Source: Thaumasiovibrio subtropicus (GTDB taxonomy: Bacteria > Pseudomonadota > Gammaproteobacteria > Enterobacterales > Vibrionaceae). From it: DNA of 64,000 nucleotides. The stretch spans positions 1,798,001 to 1,862,000 of the forward strand of contig NZ_AP023055.1 in assembly GCF_019703835.1 (NCBI RefSeq), given 5' to 3'. Shown in pieces: positions 1-8,348 of this stretch. The position numbers were made by a program, and so were the translations under genes. The notes beneath the pieces were generated by a model that was not told where the DNA came from, did no database searches, and saw only the letters and a program-made list of their open reading frames with translations. Position 1 is the stretch's first letter. The number at the start of each line of letters is the position of its first letter.

Positions 1-117
1 GGGTTTATCATGCATCGCATCAAAATGCGTTTGTTCACTCTTTGCAAACGTCGCATAAGACAGTAACAACCCAAGGCCACCTGTTAGACAACAACGAATT
101 ATGTTCCAAGATTTCAT
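1..117 (-). CDS. N-terminal fragment of an exported protein (cut by window edge)
   Basis: Reading leftward from an ATG at 117 gives 39 open codons to the window edge. The protein begins MKSWNIIRCC and has a short basic start, a Gly/Leu-rich hydrophobic stretch and a likely signal-peptidase site after YATFA. A GGGTGAG stretch just upstream of the ATG could act as ribosome binding site. Only the signal peptide and about 14 mature residues are inside the window, so the function cannot be named. Confidence 0.6.
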   Translation of the reverse strand, partial: MKSWNIIRCCLTGGLGLLLSYATFAKSEQTHFDAMHDKP

Positions 118-265
118 GGTCTCACCCGTGAAAGCGATTACACCCTTCGATTATACCCATTGAGGATAAAAGAGTCGTGAGGCTTCGTCGGGCTTTGTAA
201 GAAATCGTCAGAAACGAGACATGAACTCGCACGCAGTCCGCTTGTTAGATCAGCACGCAATATCT

Positions 266-1063
266 CTATGCTGTAGGCACTGCACGGGTGGCGTCTAAGT
301 GAATATCAATGCCCTCTTCACCCGGTAAAATGTGTGCTGCCAACGCATGTTGATCGGGGAAATCGCCACTGTTTTGGGCTCTGAACGGGATAGGCGCTTC
401 ATCGAAGAGGCCATCTAAGCGTTGCTGCCAAGCGTGTTTGATGTCATCGACTTGCGATGTCTCTAACATTGCTGCGCCATAGACAGCATGCGTCTTCAAT
501 ACAGAAAAACCGGGATAGAATAGGCAGCCATGGGTGATCGGAAACAACAGCTGATCCAAGGGGCCATTAATACTGCGTGGTGAATAGTCTATCTCTGGGC
601 CGCCCGTCGGCACACACAGTATCGCTCGTTTGCCTTTAAACACACCATCGCCATAGCGCAGGGCATTACCCAATCCTTTGTACCCATAGGCAAATCCATA
701 GGCATAAACGCGGTCAAACCACCCTTTCATGATGGCGGGCATGCCATACCACCACAGTGGAAAATGGAAGATTACCGCATCGGCAGCCAACAACTTCTCT
801 TGCTCAAGGGCCACTTCCTCTGCTTGATGCCCATTAGCAAACGCATGCTGTGATTCCGCGACGATGGTGAGTCTCTCTGGGTTTACCCTAGATGGGAAAT
901 CCGCCCCATCGACTTCTGATTTCCAGTTCATGGCATAGAGGTCAGACTCCAGCACGGTATGCCCCTGTGCTTTTAGTAGCTCAATACTGGTTTGGGCCAA
1001 AAAGTGCGTCAGTGACGTCGGCTCTGGGTGTGCTGAAACAACAAGAATCGTTTTCGCGGTCAT
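266..1063 (-). CDS. NAD(P)H:quinone oxidoreductase, flavodoxin-like fold
   Basis: A 265-residue cytoplasmic flavoprotein of the Flavodoxin_2 family (NQO1/MdaB/YwrO-like), expected to reduce quinones by two electrons using NAD(P)H. The N-terminus has the typical start strand and phosphate-binding loop (VVSAHPEPTSLTHFL). The central FHFPLWWYGMPAIMKGWFDR block is the family signature around the flavin and quinone site, followed by a Tyr/Gly-rich stretch (YAYGFAYGYKGLG). The ATG at 1063 is preceded by a strong AAGGAGAG. It is divergent from a LysR gene about 100 bp away, the usual arrangement when the LysR protein controls its neighbour. That regulatory link is inference. Confidence 0.85.
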   Translation of the reverse strand: MTAKTILVVSAHPEPTSLTHFLAQTSIELLKAQGHTVLESDLYAMNWKSEVDGADFPSRVNPERLTIVAESQHAFANGHQAEEVALEQEKLLAADAVIFHFPLWWYGMPAIMKGWFDRVYAYGFAYGYKGLGNALRYGDGVFKGKRAILCVPTGGPEIDYSPRSINGPLDQLLFPITHGCLFYPGFSVLKTHAVYGAAMLETSQVDDIKHAWQQRLDGLFDEAPIPFRAQNSGDFPDQHALAAHILPGEEGIDIHLDATRAVPTA

Positions 1064-1177
1064 ACTTCTCTCCTTGATAACAGGTTTTTACAACGCAAGC
1101 TGATGTATACTCCGGCATTTAGCTTGCCGATGCGCTCACGCATTGTGAAATCACCAAAGGAAATGGTTGCTATAAGC

Positions 1178-2077
1178 ATGATGAATAGTCGATTCGATCT
1201 GAATTTATTGAACACCTTGGTTGCGGTTTTAGAAGAGAAAAATGTCACCAAGGCTGCCGAACGTTTACACCTCAGCCAACCTGCGGTAAGCGCGCAACTC
1301 AATAAATTAAGGGAGCACTTTAATGACCCGCTGATCGTGCCTGCCCATCGTGGTGTTACGCCAACAGTGAAGGCAGAGGCATTGCTACCAGAACTAAAAC
1401 AGACTCTTTCACAGCTACAGCAAACGCTTGATCAACACCAAGTGTTTGACCCTACATCAGCGCAGCTCAATGTCTCCCTTGCGGCCACGGATTATCTTCA
1501 ATCGGCAATCCTCACACCCTTGATCAATGCACTAAGAGACGCAGCGCCATCGATCAATGTGTCGATGATGTCACTCGACTTCAACGATCTCGCCTCACAA
1601 ATGTATCGCCAATCGCTCGATTTGATTTTTATGTGCCCGACTGAAGCGCCAGCCGACCTGAAGTCTCGCCATCTGTTTGAGGAGCGTTATTTGCTGATTG
1701 CGCGTCCCAATCACCCACGCATCCATGACGATCTTACTGTTGAAGAATACGCCGCCCTCGACCACCTTATCGTCTCCTTAAAAGGTGGACACTTTCACAC
1801 TCCTATCGACCAACGTTTGCTCAAGATGGGGTTGCGCAGAAACGTGTCAATGACGGTGTCTTCTTTCTTATTAATGCCGGACATTGTCTTAACGACAGAC
1901 TTGGTCGCCCTCGTCCCTTCGAGAATGGTGCAGCATCGTCTAAACGACTTTGCCAGCGTACCCTGTCCTGTTGCACACAGCGAGTTTCAAGTGGGTATGT
2001 TGTGGCATGAGAAGCATCAACACAGTGCATCTCATCAATGGTTGAGGGAGTTCATTTATCAGCAAGTTGACAGATAA
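1178..2077 (+). CDS. LysR-family transcriptional regulator
   Basis: About 299 residues with the standard LysR plan: an N-terminal winged helix-turn-helix (FDLNLLNTLVAVLEEKNVT, then AAERLHLSQPAVSAQLNKLR) and a periplasmic-binding-protein-like effector domain to the C-terminus. The frame is open further upstream to 1103. I place the start at the ATG of 1178, because LysR proteins usually begin a few residues before the first helix. ATG codons at 1163 and 1181 are alternatives; an AAAGGA at 1156 is too close for 1163 and rather far for 1178. It probably regulates the divergent quinone reductase. The effector is unknown. Confidence 0.85.
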   Translation: MMNSRFDLNLLNTLVAVLEEKNVTKAAERLHLSQPAVSAQLNKLREHFNDPLIVPAHRGVTPTVKAEALLPELKQTLSQLQQTLDQHQVFDPTSAQLNVSLAATDYLQSAILTPLINALRDAAPSINVSMMSLDFNDLASQMYRQSLDLIFMCPTEAPADLKSRHLFEERYLLIARPNHPRIHDDLTVEEYAALDHLIVSLKGGHFHTPIDQRLLKMGLRRNVSMTVSSFLLMPDIVLTTDLVALVPSRMVQHRLNDFASVPCPVAHSEFQVGMLWHEKHQHSASHQWLREFIYQQVDR

Positions 2078-2085
2078 GGATCCTT

Positions 2086-2188
2086 TACTCGCGTGAACTC
2101 ATGATGCTCGTTCAGCGAGAATATCTATGTCTACCATCGAAGCACTAGATCGCTTCTGAATCCTGCATCTCACAGTCACTTGAGTATA
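2086..2188. repeat. Decayed copy of the inverted-repeat element
   Basis: Both ends and parts of the interior match the full elements at 19660 and 4343: TGCTCGTTCAGCGAGAAT near the left end, then CGCTTCTGAATCCTGCATCT, and ACTTGAGTATA at the right end. The left terminal repeat is strongly altered and the middle is deleted. It fills the gap between the convergent LysR and DUF2955-like genes. Confidence 0.6.
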
Positions 2189-2193
2189 GAGAG

Positions 2194-3225
2194 CTAGTTA
2201 TTTTGGTGATACTTCGCTTGCCAACATTGATAAGCAGAAGTTACCACCCACATCGCGATTACCATATAAAGCGCGGCACTCATCACACTCAATAGGCGAA
2301 TCTCGAAGCTAGTAAAAATATTGAAACCGAGGCGTTCAGACTGCACTAGCAAGAGGGCAAAAGGAGACAATGCATAGTGCGCTATCGCCTTTGTTTTCAT
2401 ATTAAAAAGCGTTATTGCAATTAATAGAGATGAACAGGCAACAATAACAATGGATAGCACCAGATTACTTGTTTCTGTCTTGAAAGCGGTATAAATAAAG
2501 TAACTGACAATCGCAATAGCGCCTCCCAACAAGTTACCCAAAACAAAATCACGGCTTGTCTGTTTGATCTTCTCTAACTCAGGGTAAAGCGCCATCACGC
2601 AGATCGTCACTAGGGCGACATAATATTGATTGAGTTCCATAGCGATGAACACCATCATCATTGGCATAAACAGCAGCAGGATAAGCCACTCTTTGTGCCA
2701 AATAGGCGTATTGGCAGGCGTCCCCATCGGTTGATCAGCTAATGCAGTTTTTGGCGCCGGCAAGCACTTCACCACCAAGTAACTCATTAACATGGCTATC
2801 GCAATGTTAAACAGCAGCCCATAGCCAAAAGGGAGAAGGATAGTTGGGTTCACTACTGCTATTGCGCAAACCAGTACCAAACTGATCATTCTCAATGTCA
2901 TTTTCATAGGATCGGGTTGCAGACGATCACTGCGCTGATATAAAAAGATAGCGCATGCCATTCCTACCAAGAGCAACCATGGTGATACGACTTGCAGACT
3001 CGCGATACCTATGGCCACTAAAGTGCCCATAATAGCTGTCAACCAATGCCCCAAATAGACTTTTATCGGTGCCTCTGGTAAACGTAACGCGACTAAATGT
3101 AAGCAAAACATGGGGCACAAAAACGCAAAAGGCCATTGCAGTAAAATGACTGCCATCACAGCAAGCGTGAAAACACTTACCAATCTTAAGTGTTGAAACC
3201 ACTTCTTATAACTATTGCGAATCAT
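2194..3225 (-). CDS. DUF2955/FUSC-like multi-pass inner-membrane protein
   Basis: A very hydrophobic protein of about 343 residues made of two sets of transmembrane helices joined by a hydrophilic stretch around residues 165-180. The first set is at roughly residues 15-160 and the second at 180-335. This two-block pattern resembles the FUSC/DUF2955 group, whose better-known members (AaeB-like) export aromatic acids and other small molecules. The frame extends to a TTG at 3279; the ATG at 3225, directly before IRNSYKKWF, is the better start. No membrane-fusion partner gene is adjacent, so a complete efflux system is not shown here. Family assignment is from overall pattern, not a unique motif. 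Confidence 0.6.
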   Translation of the reverse strand: MIRNSYKKWFQHLRLVSVFTLAVMAVILLQWPFAFLCPMFCLHLVALRLPEAPIKVYLGHWLTAIMGTLVAIGIASLQVVSPWLLLVGMACAIFLYQRSDRLQPDPMKMTLRMISLVLVCAIAVVNPTILLPFGYGLLFNIAIAMLMSYLVVKCLPAPKTALADQPMGTPANTPIWHKEWLILLLFMPMMMVFIAMELNQYYVALVTICVMALYPELEKIKQTSRDFVLGNLLGGAIAIVSYFIYTAFKTETSNLVLSIVIVACSSLLIAITLFNMKTKAIAHYALSPFALLLVQSERLGFNIFTSFEIRLLSVMSAALYMVIAMWVVTSAYQCWQAKYHQNN

Positions 3226-3346
3226 ACCTAGTGCGTCATATTTATCAGAGTGTTGGATGATTATACGCAACCCCCTCAATTACCCAATGCTCGTCGCAAA
3301 AATTATTTAATCGCTACCCAACACTCGGCGTAATCAGGCATAACAA

Positions 3347-3374
3347 ATACTCAAACGACCTCTAGATACTTGAG
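3347..3374. repeat. Terminal fragment of the inverted-repeat element
   Basis: ATACTCAAACGACCTCTAGA followed by TACTTGAGT matches the end of the element family with a few changes, and is itself a small palindrome (ACTCAA...TTGAGT). It lies in the promoter region of the PEP-mutase-like gene. Confidence 0.5.
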
Positions 3375-3406
3375 TCGATCTCGCTGATAACAGATTAGGA
3401 AACACG

Positions 3407-4177
3407 ATGAATTTCACGGCAATGCATCGCCAAGAGACCCCACTCATACTGGCGAATGTCTGGGATGCCGTTAGCGCTAGGCTAGCGGAAAAACAAGGTT
3501 TTCAAGCGATTGGCACATCCAGTGCCGCTATCGCGGCCATGTTAGGCTATCCAGACGGGGAAGTAATGCCGTTTGCTCAATATCGATTCATGGTTGAGCG
3601 AATTGAACACGTCACGTGTTTGCCACTTACCGTGGATATTGAAGCAGGTTACAGCCGAGATCCTAAAAACATCGCCCGCCATATCAATCAGCTCGCAGAG
3701 CTCAACGTCGTCGGAATCAACATTGAAGACAGTATTATGACCCCGTCACGACGCCGACAACTTCTCGATGCTGACCAATTTGCTAGCCTCCTTGAAGCAA
3801 CGCAAGGATACCTTTCAGCCAGTGCCAAACAAATGTTCATCAACGTAAGAACAGATGTCTATGTCACCCAACAACCTAACGCGGTTGAAGCGACGATTCA
3901 ACGAGCACAACGATACGCACAAGCAGGCGCAAATGGGTTGTTTGTACCTTTCATCGAATCACTCAGTGACATTGAGGCGGTAGCAAAACAGTGCTTACTC
4001 CCGTTAAATGTTATGGCGATGCCAGACTTACCCGATTTCACCACACTCAGCCAGGTAGGTGTAAAGCGGATCAGTATGGGGAATCGCTATTTTGAAGCCA
4101 TGTATAACGATTTAGATAAACGACTAGAAAATATGGTGCATGCACAATCATGCCACAACTATTTGGCTCAACGATAA
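3407..4177 (+). CDS. Isocitrate lyase/PEP mutase superfamily enzyme
   Basis: A 256-residue TIM-barrel protein of the isocitrate lyase/phosphoenolpyruvate phosphonomutase superfamily. Visible family features are NVWDAVSARLAEKQGF at the N-terminus, the TSSAAIAAMLGYPDG loop, the metal-binding VDIEAGYSRDP and the GINIEDS strand. The catalytic KKCGH motif of true isocitrate lyases is absent, and so is the EDK...PKxNS signature of PEP mutase. It therefore belongs to the short, poorly characterised carboxy-phosphonoenolpyruvate/oxaloacetate-lyase-like branch. It stands alone, with no phosphonate or methylcitrate genes nearby. Substrate unknown. Confidence 0.8.
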   Translation: MNFTAMHRQETPLILANVWDAVSARLAEKQGFQAIGTSSAAIAAMLGYPDGEVMPFAQYRFMVERIEHVTCLPLTVDIEAGYSRDPKNIARHINQLAELNVVGINIEDSIMTPSRRRQLLDADQFASLLEATQGYLSASAKQMFINVRTDVYVTQQPNAVEATIQRAQRYAQAGANGLFVPFIESLSDIEAVAKQCLLPLNVMAMPDLPDFTTLSQVGVKRISMGNRYFEAMYNDLDKRLENMVHAQSCHNYLAQR

Positions 4178-4342
4178 CCAAATCATGCTGATAGGCGCTA
4201 CTACACTCGCGCCTTGGCATGACTTACTTCATCCCACTAATACCACAAAGCCGTGCCTTGCTGACGTGTCTATACTCATTGAGTAAATACTAATTCTGAT
4301 CCTATGTCGTTTCCTTTTCTTCGAAAGGAAACAAAACAATAT

Positions 4343-4620
4343 TATACTCAAACCACCTCAAGATGCAGGATTCAGAAGCGGCCTAGCGCGTCGAAGTCAA
4401 GGTAAAGATACCAAGGCAAAGGTGTGAAGGAATGGCTTTCCCTTTCAAACACCTTTAACGCAGAAATCGGGGCGCTAGTCGCTTCCCGAAGGGCGAGTTT
4501 TCTAGGCTCGTCACCGTCGTTACTGTTTTTTGATTTAGTCCACTAGATCTTCAAAACAGTGCCTTGTTGACAAACCTAGAAATTCTCGCTGAACAAGTAT
4601 CTTGAGGTGGTTTGAGTATA
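4343..4620. repeat. Full-length MITE-like inverted-repeat element (278 bp)
   Basis: Starts with TATACTCAAACCACCTCAAG and ends with the exact reverse complement; the perfect terminal inverted repeat is 22 bp. The interior has conserved blocks: CCTAGCGCGTCGA, AAGGTGTGAAGGAATGGCTTTCC, CAGAAATCGGGGCGCTAG, CGAAGGGCGAGTTTTCTAGGCTCG and TAGATCTTCAAAACAGTGCC. No transposase is encoded. Further full copies lie at 19660-19923 (opposite orientation) and 38005-38269. This copy has about 14 extra bases near 4405 compared with the other two. Ends of the form TATA...TATA suggest insertion at TA-rich targets, but I cannot confirm a target duplication. Confidence 0.85.
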
Positions 4621-4974
4621 AAAATAAATTCGTCGGGATTGAAACAATTTAAAACGTTAGAGCACTTACTATACACACAGTTATATTTCCATTCATTAAT
4701 TCCCAATATTAAGTCGCCTTTATCTGCTGCCACATGAAAAAAAAAGATGACTCATGTTTAATAGCTTGGTGTTTTGTCAATTCATGGTTGGTTTCAATGG
4801 TTATTTGATGACTAGAAATAAAGACACGACAAGCCGTCACCTTTTAGATCCTCGATAATAACTTATTGATATTTAGCCCAGCAAAGCACCTGTTATTAAC
4901 ACCAAACCTATTCAGCTTATTTGCCTGAAGAAAATATCCATGTGGTTAGACACGTTATTAATAAGGACGTCGAA
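4621..4974. other. AT-rich intergenic region without a gene
   Basis: Between the repeat element and the hydrolase start I see no supported coding frame. The minus-strand ORF overlapping 4551-4733 takes its end from the repeat element and has no family features. The stretch presumably contains the promoter of the hydrolase gene. Confidence 0.5.
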
Positions 4975-5802
4975 ATGGAAAATATCATTTTAAACAGAAA
5001 AAAATATCGCTATACTATTCATAAAAATGAAGCGACAGATCAAGTCGCTATCTTTTTATTGGGTGCGCTGCAGGACATAGAATCTGTCGAGAATTTTTCC
5101 AATAGCTTTTCAAAAACATTGACTTGCATAACCGTAGAGATACCCGGCACCGGCTGTGCAGACCCGATAGAACCTACGGTTACAATACGGGAGCAAGCTC
5201 AGTTACTCTTGGATTTCATTACTCACATGAAGATTGAAAAAGCCCATGTTATTGGCTTTTCTTACGCGACAGCCATTGCGGTTGAAATTTGTGACCTTTG
5301 GTCAGGCGCGCAATCACTTTCTGTGAGCGTTGGCGTGCCTGGAATTCCATGCACTGGTCGAAAGGCAACGAAAAAAGTGATGGCGGCGACCATGATAGAC
5401 AAACAAACGTTTGCTCGATCGTTTGTGGAGAATTTATTATCTGACAACGAAACAATCCCTAGGGGTAAAGTGATTAAAAAAGCGATGCTTAAATCTATTT
5501 CTAATCTGCCAGACGAGCGACTGGAAATGTTTTACGACAATAGTGTACGCTTACTTATGCACACACCAACAAACCTCAACTTAACTATTCCATCGATAAT
5601 TTGTGCAGGAGAGCATGATCCTTATTGCACAACAACATTAGTCAAACAATTCGCAAAGCAAGTATCCAACTCTCGCTACCATGAAATAAAGGCAGCGGAC
5701 CATCTCGCACATTTACAACACCCAGAAAAAGTCAGTAACGCATTAATACTGTTAGCATCAACGTCAGTACATATTGAAAAGACACTCCCCACATTAAGTT
5801 AG
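4975..5802 (+). CDS. Alpha/beta-fold hydrolase
   Basis: A 275-residue soluble alpha/beta hydrolase. The nucleophile elbow is HVIGFSYATA (Ser about residue 104). A plausible acid is the Asp of CAGEHDPYC, and the base is the His of AADHLAHLQHPEK near the C-terminus, so the triad is complete. A helical cap lies between about residues 125 and 210. The reading frame is open upstream to a TTG at 4921, but the ATG at 4975 has an AAGGA seven bases before it and is chosen. It is convergent with an HTH protein and separated from it by a perfect hairpin. AT-richer than its neighbours to the left. Substrate unknown. Confidence 0.8.
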   Translation: MENIILNRKKYRYTIHKNEATDQVAIFLLGALQDIESVENFSNSFSKTLTCITVEIPGTGCADPIEPTVTIREQAQLLLDFITHMKIEKAHVIGFSYATAIAVEICDLWSGAQSLSVSVGVPGIPCTGRKATKKVMAATMIDKQTFARSFVENLLSDNETIPRGKVIKKAMLKSISNLPDERLEMFYDNSVRLLMHTPTNLNLTIPSIICAGEHDPYCTTTLVKQFAKQVSNSRYHEIKAADHLAHLQHPEKVSNALILLASTSVHIEKTLPTLS

Positions 5803-5813
5803 TGGGCTAACAC

Positions 5814-5836
5814 GGCCAACCCTTTATGGGTTGGCC
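5814..5836. terminator. Hairpin between convergent genes
   Basis: GGCCAACCC-TTTAT-GGGTTGGCC is a perfect 9-bp stem with a 5-base loop located between the stop codons of the hydrolase (5802) and the HTH gene (last codon at 5836-5838). It lacks a long T-run, so it may work as a bidirectional terminator or simply stabilise the 3' ends. Confidence 0.6.
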
Positions 5837-6708
5837 TATCGATATAAGGATGAAACGCTGCTGATCAATTCAGAGACCAGCAGCTGTTGTTCCGAGGTAA
5901 GTCTTCGGTAGACGTCAACGATTAAATTGTCTCGCGCTTGTTGCGCATTGCGCAATAGGTGAAATTGAGGAAAAACGCGCATCTCTGACGTAAATTGTGT
6001 GTGACCGCTAAGCTGAAAACCCAAAATCGTTCGCGCGCCTAAAGAAGCACCAATAGAAACGACTTTTCGCTCATTCTCAAGCTGTTCATATTGACCCACA
6101 GAGATCCCTAACACGCGTGCCATTAACTCAGCATCAAAGCCACTGTTCACTCGCAACCTCTTGAATACGACGGCTAGGGAGTAGTAATAATCTTCTGCAA
6201 AGGCATCGATGTCTAATGTCTGCGGTGGATACATGTTTTCATAGCTTAGCGCTTGCACTGCCTGCTGAGTCTTCCGATATGCCAGATGCTCTTCTCGATT
6301 TTTATCCGTAAGTACTCGGATAATAATATCCAAAACGCTAAGAAACTGATCAAGAGGTAGTCTTGCCGCCTCAATAATGGCCTTGATACTCGTCTCATTC
6401 ATTCCCGAATAATATCGGTGTAACTGAGGGCCATGATAAAACATGGCCATCGGCATCATAGTCACCCAACTAAATGCGGCTAAAACGTGCTGGGGGCAAC
6501 GACCGCTGTAGGAGACCTGCATATACTTCAGCAGCGTCGATTGGCTAATTCCATCAAACTTATCACCCAATATATTCGGTGTTAGCCTTAAAACTCGACG
6601 GACATAGCTCATTGACAATGCGACATTGTCTTCGAGTTCAGAAAAGACAAATTCCAGCTCATTTAAGTAGGCGTCGCTAGGCCGATTAAGTACTGCTTTC
6701 TCAGTCAT
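5836..6708 (-). CDS. Helix-turn-helix (XRE-like) putative regulator, 290 aa
   Basis: A soluble 290-residue protein with no signal peptide. Two segments look like XRE/lambda-repressor-type helix-turn-helix domains. The first, around residues 45-90, is degenerate (GISQSTLLKYMQ, then HVLAAFSWVTMMPMAMFYHG). The second, around residues 195-235, is clearer (FDAELMARVLGISVGQYEQLENER). The C-terminal part (TSEMRVFPQFHLLRNAQQ and onward) has no motif I recognise. The arrangement suggests a transcriptional regulator. Its gene is convergent with the alpha/beta hydrolase and in tandem with a small XRE regulator upstream. A link between the three is inference. Confidence 0.6.
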   Translation of the reverse strand: MTEKAVLNRPSDAYLNELEFVFSELEDNVALSMSYVRRVLRLTPNILGDKFDGISQSTLLKYMQVSYSGRCPQHVLAAFSWVTMMPMAMFYHGPQLHRYYSGMNETSIKAIIEAARLPLDQFLSVLDIIIRVLTDKNREEHLAYRKTQQAVQALSYENMYPPQTLDIDAFAEDYYYSLAVVFKRLRVNSGFDAELMARVLGISVGQYEQLENERKVVSIGASLGARTILGFQLSGHTQFTSEMRVFPQFHLLRNAQQARDNLIVDVYRRLTSEQQLLVSELISSVSSLYR

Positions 6709-7179
6709 TGTTTCTTCTGTTTAAAGAATATACTCAAGCCACCATACTACTCTGTGGGCTTAGCATTCTCAATCTATTCAACAAAATACAATCGAAAACA
6801 ATTTAATCTCGACGGAAAATATAATTCACACCCAGTACGATGGTAGTGACCAAGTGAATATAAATATCACTATATTCATACTTCTTCATCTGCATAATTA
6901 GTTTAAGCATGCAATGCTTGACTAAAAATCAAGACACTAAAGCACACTTAAATACACCACACAAAATAAAAACGTACATTAACGGAAATGTTAGTTGATT
7001 AACTTAAATATCGTTAGGAAAAAACAAGAAATAAAGCATCAAAGTCCATAATGCCCTTGGATATTGATTGATTTGATACTAAGAATAGATAAGTGGACTG
7101 CTCGAGCATAAAAAGCACCTTGATAGGTGCAACAAAAAAGGGAAGCCCGAGCGATAGAATACAATGACAGTGGCGCGAC
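6709..7179. other. AT-rich intergenic region
   Basis: About 470 bp, strongly AT-rich, with no supported ORF on either strand. An 82-residue minus-strand ORF begins inside the XRE gene in another frame and lacks family features. No hairpin with a T-run or repeat element was recognised. Confidence 0.5.
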
Positions 7180-7569
7180 TTATCCCGCCTGACGGATTTG
7201 GCTATCTGACGTATACGACAGTAGCAAGTTGGCCATTTGACGACTAGAACGTAGCAGCTCACGACGAGAGTCTGATGGCAACTTAGACATAGTTACAAGG
7301 AAATCAATGACTTCTTTGCTTTCCTTAATGTTCATATACCCAGTATCTTTCTCTCTTGAGTCAAGAAACCAAATAAGCGGAAAGTCTGTCACTCGTGCTA
7401 TTTTCTCCAATGCGTCTACACGCGGTACAGTGCGTCCAGACTCTATATCAAGATAGGTTTGTCTTGCTATTTTTAATTCATCAGCCATTTGCTGTTGCGT
7501 CTTAGAGCACAGTACCCTAGCTGCTTTAATTTTAGATGAAATATCTTTAATCGAAGGACTCATATCCAT
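7180..7569 (-). CDS. XRE-family transcriptional regulator, 129 aa
   Basis: A small DNA-binding protein with a textbook HTH_3/XRE domain at about residues 10-65: IKAARVLCSKTQQQMADEL, then the recognition region IARQTYLDIESGRTVPRVDALEKIARV. The remaining 60 residues are helical (SDSRRELLRSSRQMANLLLS) and probably serve dimerisation or ligand sensing. The ATG at 7569 (MDMSPS) has an in-frame ATG two codons later as alternative. It lies in an AT-rich accessory region upstream of the HTH/hydrolase pair. Targets unknown. Confidence 0.85.
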   Translation of the reverse strand: MDMSPSIKDISSKIKAARVLCSKTQQQMADELKIARQTYLDIESGRTVPRVDALEKIARVTDFPLIWFLDSREKDTGYMNIKESKEVIDFLVTMSKLPSDSRRELLRSSRQMANLLLSYTSDSQIRQAG

Positions 7570-8051
7570 AAGCTAGTACTACCTATTTTTTGAAATTAGA
7601 CCTTCATAGTGAATAGACACTATGATTCTTCATTACTCACTAGGCTCAGCATCATCGACAATTTGAAAGCGTTTTAGAACAATAAAACGTACGGATAAAG
7701 GTTACTCCGGAAAGAAATATTGATCTGTAGTGAGACCTAAAAGCGCGTTAGAATACAATTAACTATGAGAATAAATTTATGGTGCAGTACCCAATAAGAT
7801 AAACCGTAATTCTATGGGTCAATTTACACTATGACATTATTCGGTCAATGCAAAAAATTGCGTATTTAGCGTCATGTTTTTTCTATTCGACTATCTATAT
7901 CACATTTCTTTTTGCTTATAGGGTAAACTGGGCGGGCTGCATGCGAAATGTCTAGCTTTTCGTCTTGAATCATACCCTAAATAGAGTTCTATCTAAACAC
8001 TCAAGTAAGGAAAGCACTGCGCTATTCACATAACTTATCGTAACAAAACAT
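7570..8051. other. Intergenic region without a recognised gene
   Basis: Nearly 480 bp of AT-rich sequence upstream of the XRE gene. No supported coding frame. It should include the XRE promoter, but no clear operator palindrome could be picked out by eye. Confidence 0.5.
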
Positions 8052-8104
8052 TATACTCAAGCGACTTCATGACGCCGAGATCGGGCCGCTAGGCGCTTCG
8101 CATA
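8052..8104. repeat. Truncated copy of the inverted-repeat element
   Basis: TATACTCAAGCGACTTCATG then GGGCCGCTAGGCGCTTC resembles the left end and the CGCTAGGCCGCTTC block of the element family. The end variant ACTCAAGCGACTTCATGA is shared with the fragment at 10738, so these two belong to the same sub-type. Confidence 0.5.
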
Positions 8105-8120
8105 GAGAGTGTGTTAAAGC

Positions 8121-8153
8121 AAAAACGCCCGCTGATTTCTCAGCGTGCTTTTC
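8121..8153 (-). terminator. Rho-independent terminator
   Basis: Read on the minus strand, GCACGCTGA-GAAA-TCAGCGGGC forms a stem followed by GTTTTT. It closes the outer unit of the tRNA-Ser locus. Confidence 0.6.
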
Positions 8154-8159
8154 TAAATG

Positions 8160-8215
8160 TGGTGGAGCCAGACTAGGCATAGGGGGATTGAAATCCCGGG
8201 CAGCAAGCGCACAAA
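8160..8215 (-). pseudogene. Altered tRNA-Ser-like 3' remnant
   Basis: On the minus strand this unit ends in ...GGCTCCACCA, like a tRNA 3' end with CCA. It contains a GGGAT...ATCCC stem where the T-arm would be. The rest of a tRNA cannot be folded: the anticodon arm and 5' acceptor are missing. Two near copies sit in the same position downstream of the other tRNA-Ser gene (58632 and 58725). Each is separated by the same type of terminator. Origin from tRNA-Ser is inferred from position and the partial match. Confidence 0.5.
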
Positions 8216-8249
8216 CAAAAACGCCCACTGATTACTCAGCAGGCGTTTT
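8216..8249 (-). terminator. Rho-independent terminator of tRNA-Ser
   Basis: On the minus strand, AAAACGCCTGCTGAGTAATC followed by AGTGGGCGTTTTTG forms a GC-rich stem with a T-run, directly downstream of the tRNA-Ser gene. Confidence 0.75.
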
Positions 8250-8257
8250 CTGTAATT

Positions 8258-8348
8258 TGGCGGAGAGATAGGGATTTGAACCCTAGATACGCTATTAACG
8301 TATGCCGGTTTTCAAGACCGGTGCTTTCAACCACTCAGCCATCTCTCC
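8258..8348 (-). tRNA. tRNA-Ser (anticodon UGA)
   Basis: The 91-nt gene folds as a class II tRNA: acceptor GGAGAGA/TCTCTCC, D-arm GCTGAGTGGTTGAAAGC, anticodon loop CTTGAAA (anticodon TGA), a long variable arm (ACGTTAATAGCGT) and T-arm GGGTTCAAATCCC. The discriminator is G and CCA is encoded. An identical gene lies at 58825-58915. Confidence 0.95.

Noticed and set aside
892..1302. Short ORFs overlapping the quinone reductase and LysR genes on the opposite strands
   Set aside because: They lie in other frames of well-supported genes and have no family features.
4551..4733. 60-residue minus-strand ORF over the repeat element
   Set aside because: Half of it is the reverse reading of the inverted-repeat element; the rest is AT-rich without features.
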